64,000 nucleotides of DNA, taken from positions 17,740,203-17,804,202 of the forward strand of contig NC_083341.1 in assembly GCF_019175385.1 (NCBI RefSeq). The letters are read 5' to 3'. This DNA comes from Lycium barbarum (lineage: Eukaryota > Streptophyta > Magnoliopsida > Solanales > Solanaceae). A program made the translations under genes and the position numbers. The notes under the pieces were generated by a model, which did no database searches, had not been told where the DNA came from, and saw only the letters and a list, made by a program, of their open reading frames with translations. This document shows positions 61,985-64,000 of the stretch, in pieces. How positions within the stretch are numbered: the stretch's first letter is position 1; every line of letters begins with the position of its first letter.

Positions 61985-62174
61985 AATAAAATAAAATTAT
62001 TTGTTACATTTCGCTACAAGTGTAGCGAAATGCAACAAATAATTCCGGACCGGAATAGTGTTGATTGTGAGTATTTCGTTGGATAACCAATGAAATACCC
62101 ATTTTGTTATAAAAAACAACCCATCCTATTTTGGGCTATTAGCTCCAAAAACAAGCCATTTTAGCTCCGGACTC
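61985..62174. repeat. MULE right terminal inverted repeat (core)
   Basis: Inverse complement of 54341-54530; ends CTCCGGACTC directly before CATACATAA. Confidence 0.93.
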
Positions 62175-62364
62175 CATACATAAGCAGAGTACTGCTTACA
62201 AGTTCGAGGTTCATTCGAAAGAAATTTTGACAGAGTTTTTGGTCAAATGCATGTACAAACGTCTATTTTTTATGTGCAATATTTACAAATTGTTAGAATT
62301 ATAAATTTGAAACTTTTTTATGGTTTCAAATCCAAAATTTAGACATTGTAATGGATTTTGAAAG

Positions 62365-62655
62365 GCAAAGGCATAATACATAAACAAACCCTCAAACTTG
62401 GTCTTAGCTGACAAGTATGCCCTCCAACTTTGGGTGTGCACAAGCAGACACCTCAACTTGTATAAAGTTGAACACACAAACATGAATGTTGATGTGGCAC
62501 CTCCAAAATTTATGTGCCAAGTCAGTGCCACATTAGCATTTGTGTTTACTTGTTCAATTTTATACAAATTGAGGTGCCTGTTTGTGCACACCTAAAGTTG
62601 GAGGGCATACTTGCTAGCTGAGGCCAAGTTTGAAGGCATGTTTATGTATTAATCC
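62365..62655. mobile_element. Foldback MITE
   Basis: AATACATAAACAAACCCTC mirrors CATGTTTATGTATT, and GCCCTCCAACTTTGGGTGTG mirrors CACACCTAAAGTTGGAGGGC. The open frames on both strands here are products of the palindrome. Confidence 0.8.
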
Positions 62656-62794
62656 AGAGGTTGATGTACAACTCATGAAACCCAGTAATTTATTAGATCA
62701 TGTATTTTTATTGAGATTTCCACTAAATATGTACACATAATAAATTGTGAACGCAGTAATATAAATAGGTTGTGGGTTCGATGAGAAACGAGAA

Positions 62795-63400
62795 TGTTGG
62801 ATGTGCGGATAAAGTCCCATATTGATAGCTGAAAAGAAAAAGAAATTACATATAAGGTGCAGTGATATTCTTAACGGCGTGATGCTTTTGGGGAAAACCG
62901 TATTGCCTTGACTCGACAATATCACATCATGTTAAGATCATTTTTAGATTGTTTTAGCCATCAATTGATATCAGAGCCTATAGTTCATAAAGACGAGTAT
63001 GGAGATGACAAAGTGATGACATGGAACCAGCTTAATATCGTGTCCGTCTATTGGCCCGTTTACTACATTTATGTGTAGCTTTGGAGGCGCATACACAAAA
63101 GAACAAGCCAATCGGCTTTGGTGGACATAAATGCTTGACTAATCTGAGTGACATAGATTTAATCTCCATATAAGCTCACCAAGTGATGAGTCATGTAAAA
63201 TTTAGTTCGAGATGATGATTATTGGATGTGCGAATAACGTCACGCATTGGTAGCTAGAAAAAAGTTACCTATAAATTAAGGTGTAGTGACACTTTGAATG
63301 ATACGAGACCTTTTGGAATTTGTTTACCAAGGCTAAAATAGATGGAAAAAACTCACCTAGTGTTTTGTCTCTGCTGGAAAATAAACCTGAGATCTCATGG
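62795..63400 (+). mobile_element. TRIM-like small LTR element
   Basis: TGTTGGATGTGCGGATAA at 62795 and TATTGGATGTGCGAATAAC at 63220 open two related blocks of about 165 bases. TGATATCAGAGCC at 62966-62978, just after the first block, matches a tRNA-Met type primer-binding site. No coding capacity; far end not delimited. Confidence 0.55.
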
Positions 63401-64000
63401 TGCTCAACCCACTTCACTGACCACTGAGCCGTACGGGTGCATGGTTTGTCGTTTATTTGGTTAATAAAAAATATATTATTGATAGTGCGACTAAAGCCAA
63501 GAACACAGTACTCTAGCCAATGACTATACACAAAGCATAAATTGGGGAACCAAAATGACATGTCAATATTTACTTTGATTAAAAAGATAAGTCACTCTCC
63601 CTAACGGAACAGTGTGCTTGAATGTTTCCTCAAGAGGACTTGTTCTATCATCTACCGACTTAGAGGAGGTTTACATAATAGGGTAGGGGAAAGTCGATTC
63701 CCAATAGCAATCATGTTAAATAACTAACATTTGGGAATTTTGCAGGTTGATTTCATTTGACATGTCTGCGCCAAACAGGGTCTTTGTGTCTCCACAGAGG
63801 TGGACTAAAACTACTGCTAAACTATATAGCCATTAAGAAGATCCCATGTCTACTAGCAATAAGGGGTATGGTCACATTATGTGTTTTGTAATTTAAAAGG
63901 ATGTGTTTAATTAAATCTCAATCATTCAGATCTCAACCCATTAATGCATTACTTTTTTCCTTTTCAATTATTTATTTACTCTGAATAAGCCTGATTCATT
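63401..64000. other. Intergenic, nothing recognised
   Basis: About 63690-63770 has ordinary composition with no frame. The sequence runs off the window. Confidence 0.4.

Larger units (their letters stand above)
54341..62174 (+). mobile_element. Mutator-like element (MULE) with transposase and PMD genes, 9-bp TSD CATACATAA
   Basis: CATACATAA stands on both sides (54332-54340 and 62175-62183), the 9-bp duplication expected of Mutator elements. The ends match as inverted complements: the left begins AGAGTCCGGAGCCAAAATGG, the right end read inward begins GAGTCCGGAGCTAAAATGG. The match continues for about 190 bases and on through hairpin arrays. Inside lie a MuDR-type transposase pseudogene on the + strand and a PMD pseudogene on the - strand, convergent. 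Confidence 0.95.

Overview
This is a plant nuclear window, AT-rich and dense in transposons. The repeats point to Solanaceae: five copies of a SINE whose 3' half resembles the TS family, one Au-type SINE, several grass- and dicot-style Stowaway and PIF/Tourist MITEs, and solo LTRs of a shared lineage. A short chloroplast insertion is also present. All coding models below were built by hand from splice signals and reading phase; no database search was run.

Only two intact host genes are supported. (1) A CW-zinc-finger plus methyl-CpG-binding-domain protein of the MBD2 type lies on the + strand (CDS 17304-20138, 4 coding exons, 339 aa). Two untranslated exons far upstream are possible. (2) A complete auxin response factor of the ARF7/ARF19 clade lies on the - strand (34775 down to 28388, 13 coding exons, phase-consistent, 1100 aa). 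It has B3, ARF, Gln-rich and PB1 regions.

The rest is layered mobile DNA. Positions 1-10000 hold an LTR end, a five-copy tandem array, a triple-nested MITE complex, a reverse solo LTR with a GTATT target duplication, another LTR-like block, and a plastid fragment carrying the trnI-GAU 5' exon. Positions 10000-17000 hold SINEs, a four-copy array, Stowaway and PIF-like MITEs and a protein-kinase gene fragment. Positions 20000-28000 hold an RTE-type LINE fragment and MITEs in AT-rich DNA. Positions 35000-43000 hold a segmental duplication upstream of the ARF gene, foldback elements and SINEs.

The most interesting part is 43384-62174. Two different elements each carry a plant mobile domain (PMD, MAIN/PP7-long-form-like) gene. 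The second is a delimited 7.8-kb Mutator-like element (54341-62174) with long terminal inverted repeats and a perfect 9-bp target duplication. It holds a decayed MuDR-type transposase read inward from the left end and a decayed PMD gene read inward from the right end, so the PMD gene occupies the place mudrB has in maize MuDR. The first element (from 43384) starts with nearly the same terminal sequence and carries a better-preserved PMD gene, which is split by a 2.5-kb solo LTR with a 5-bp target duplication. Both elements carry arrays of CpG-containing hairpins just inside the terminus, with a different hairpin sequence in each. This suggests a family of PMD-bearing MULEs with a conserved terminus and lineage-specific hairpin arrays.
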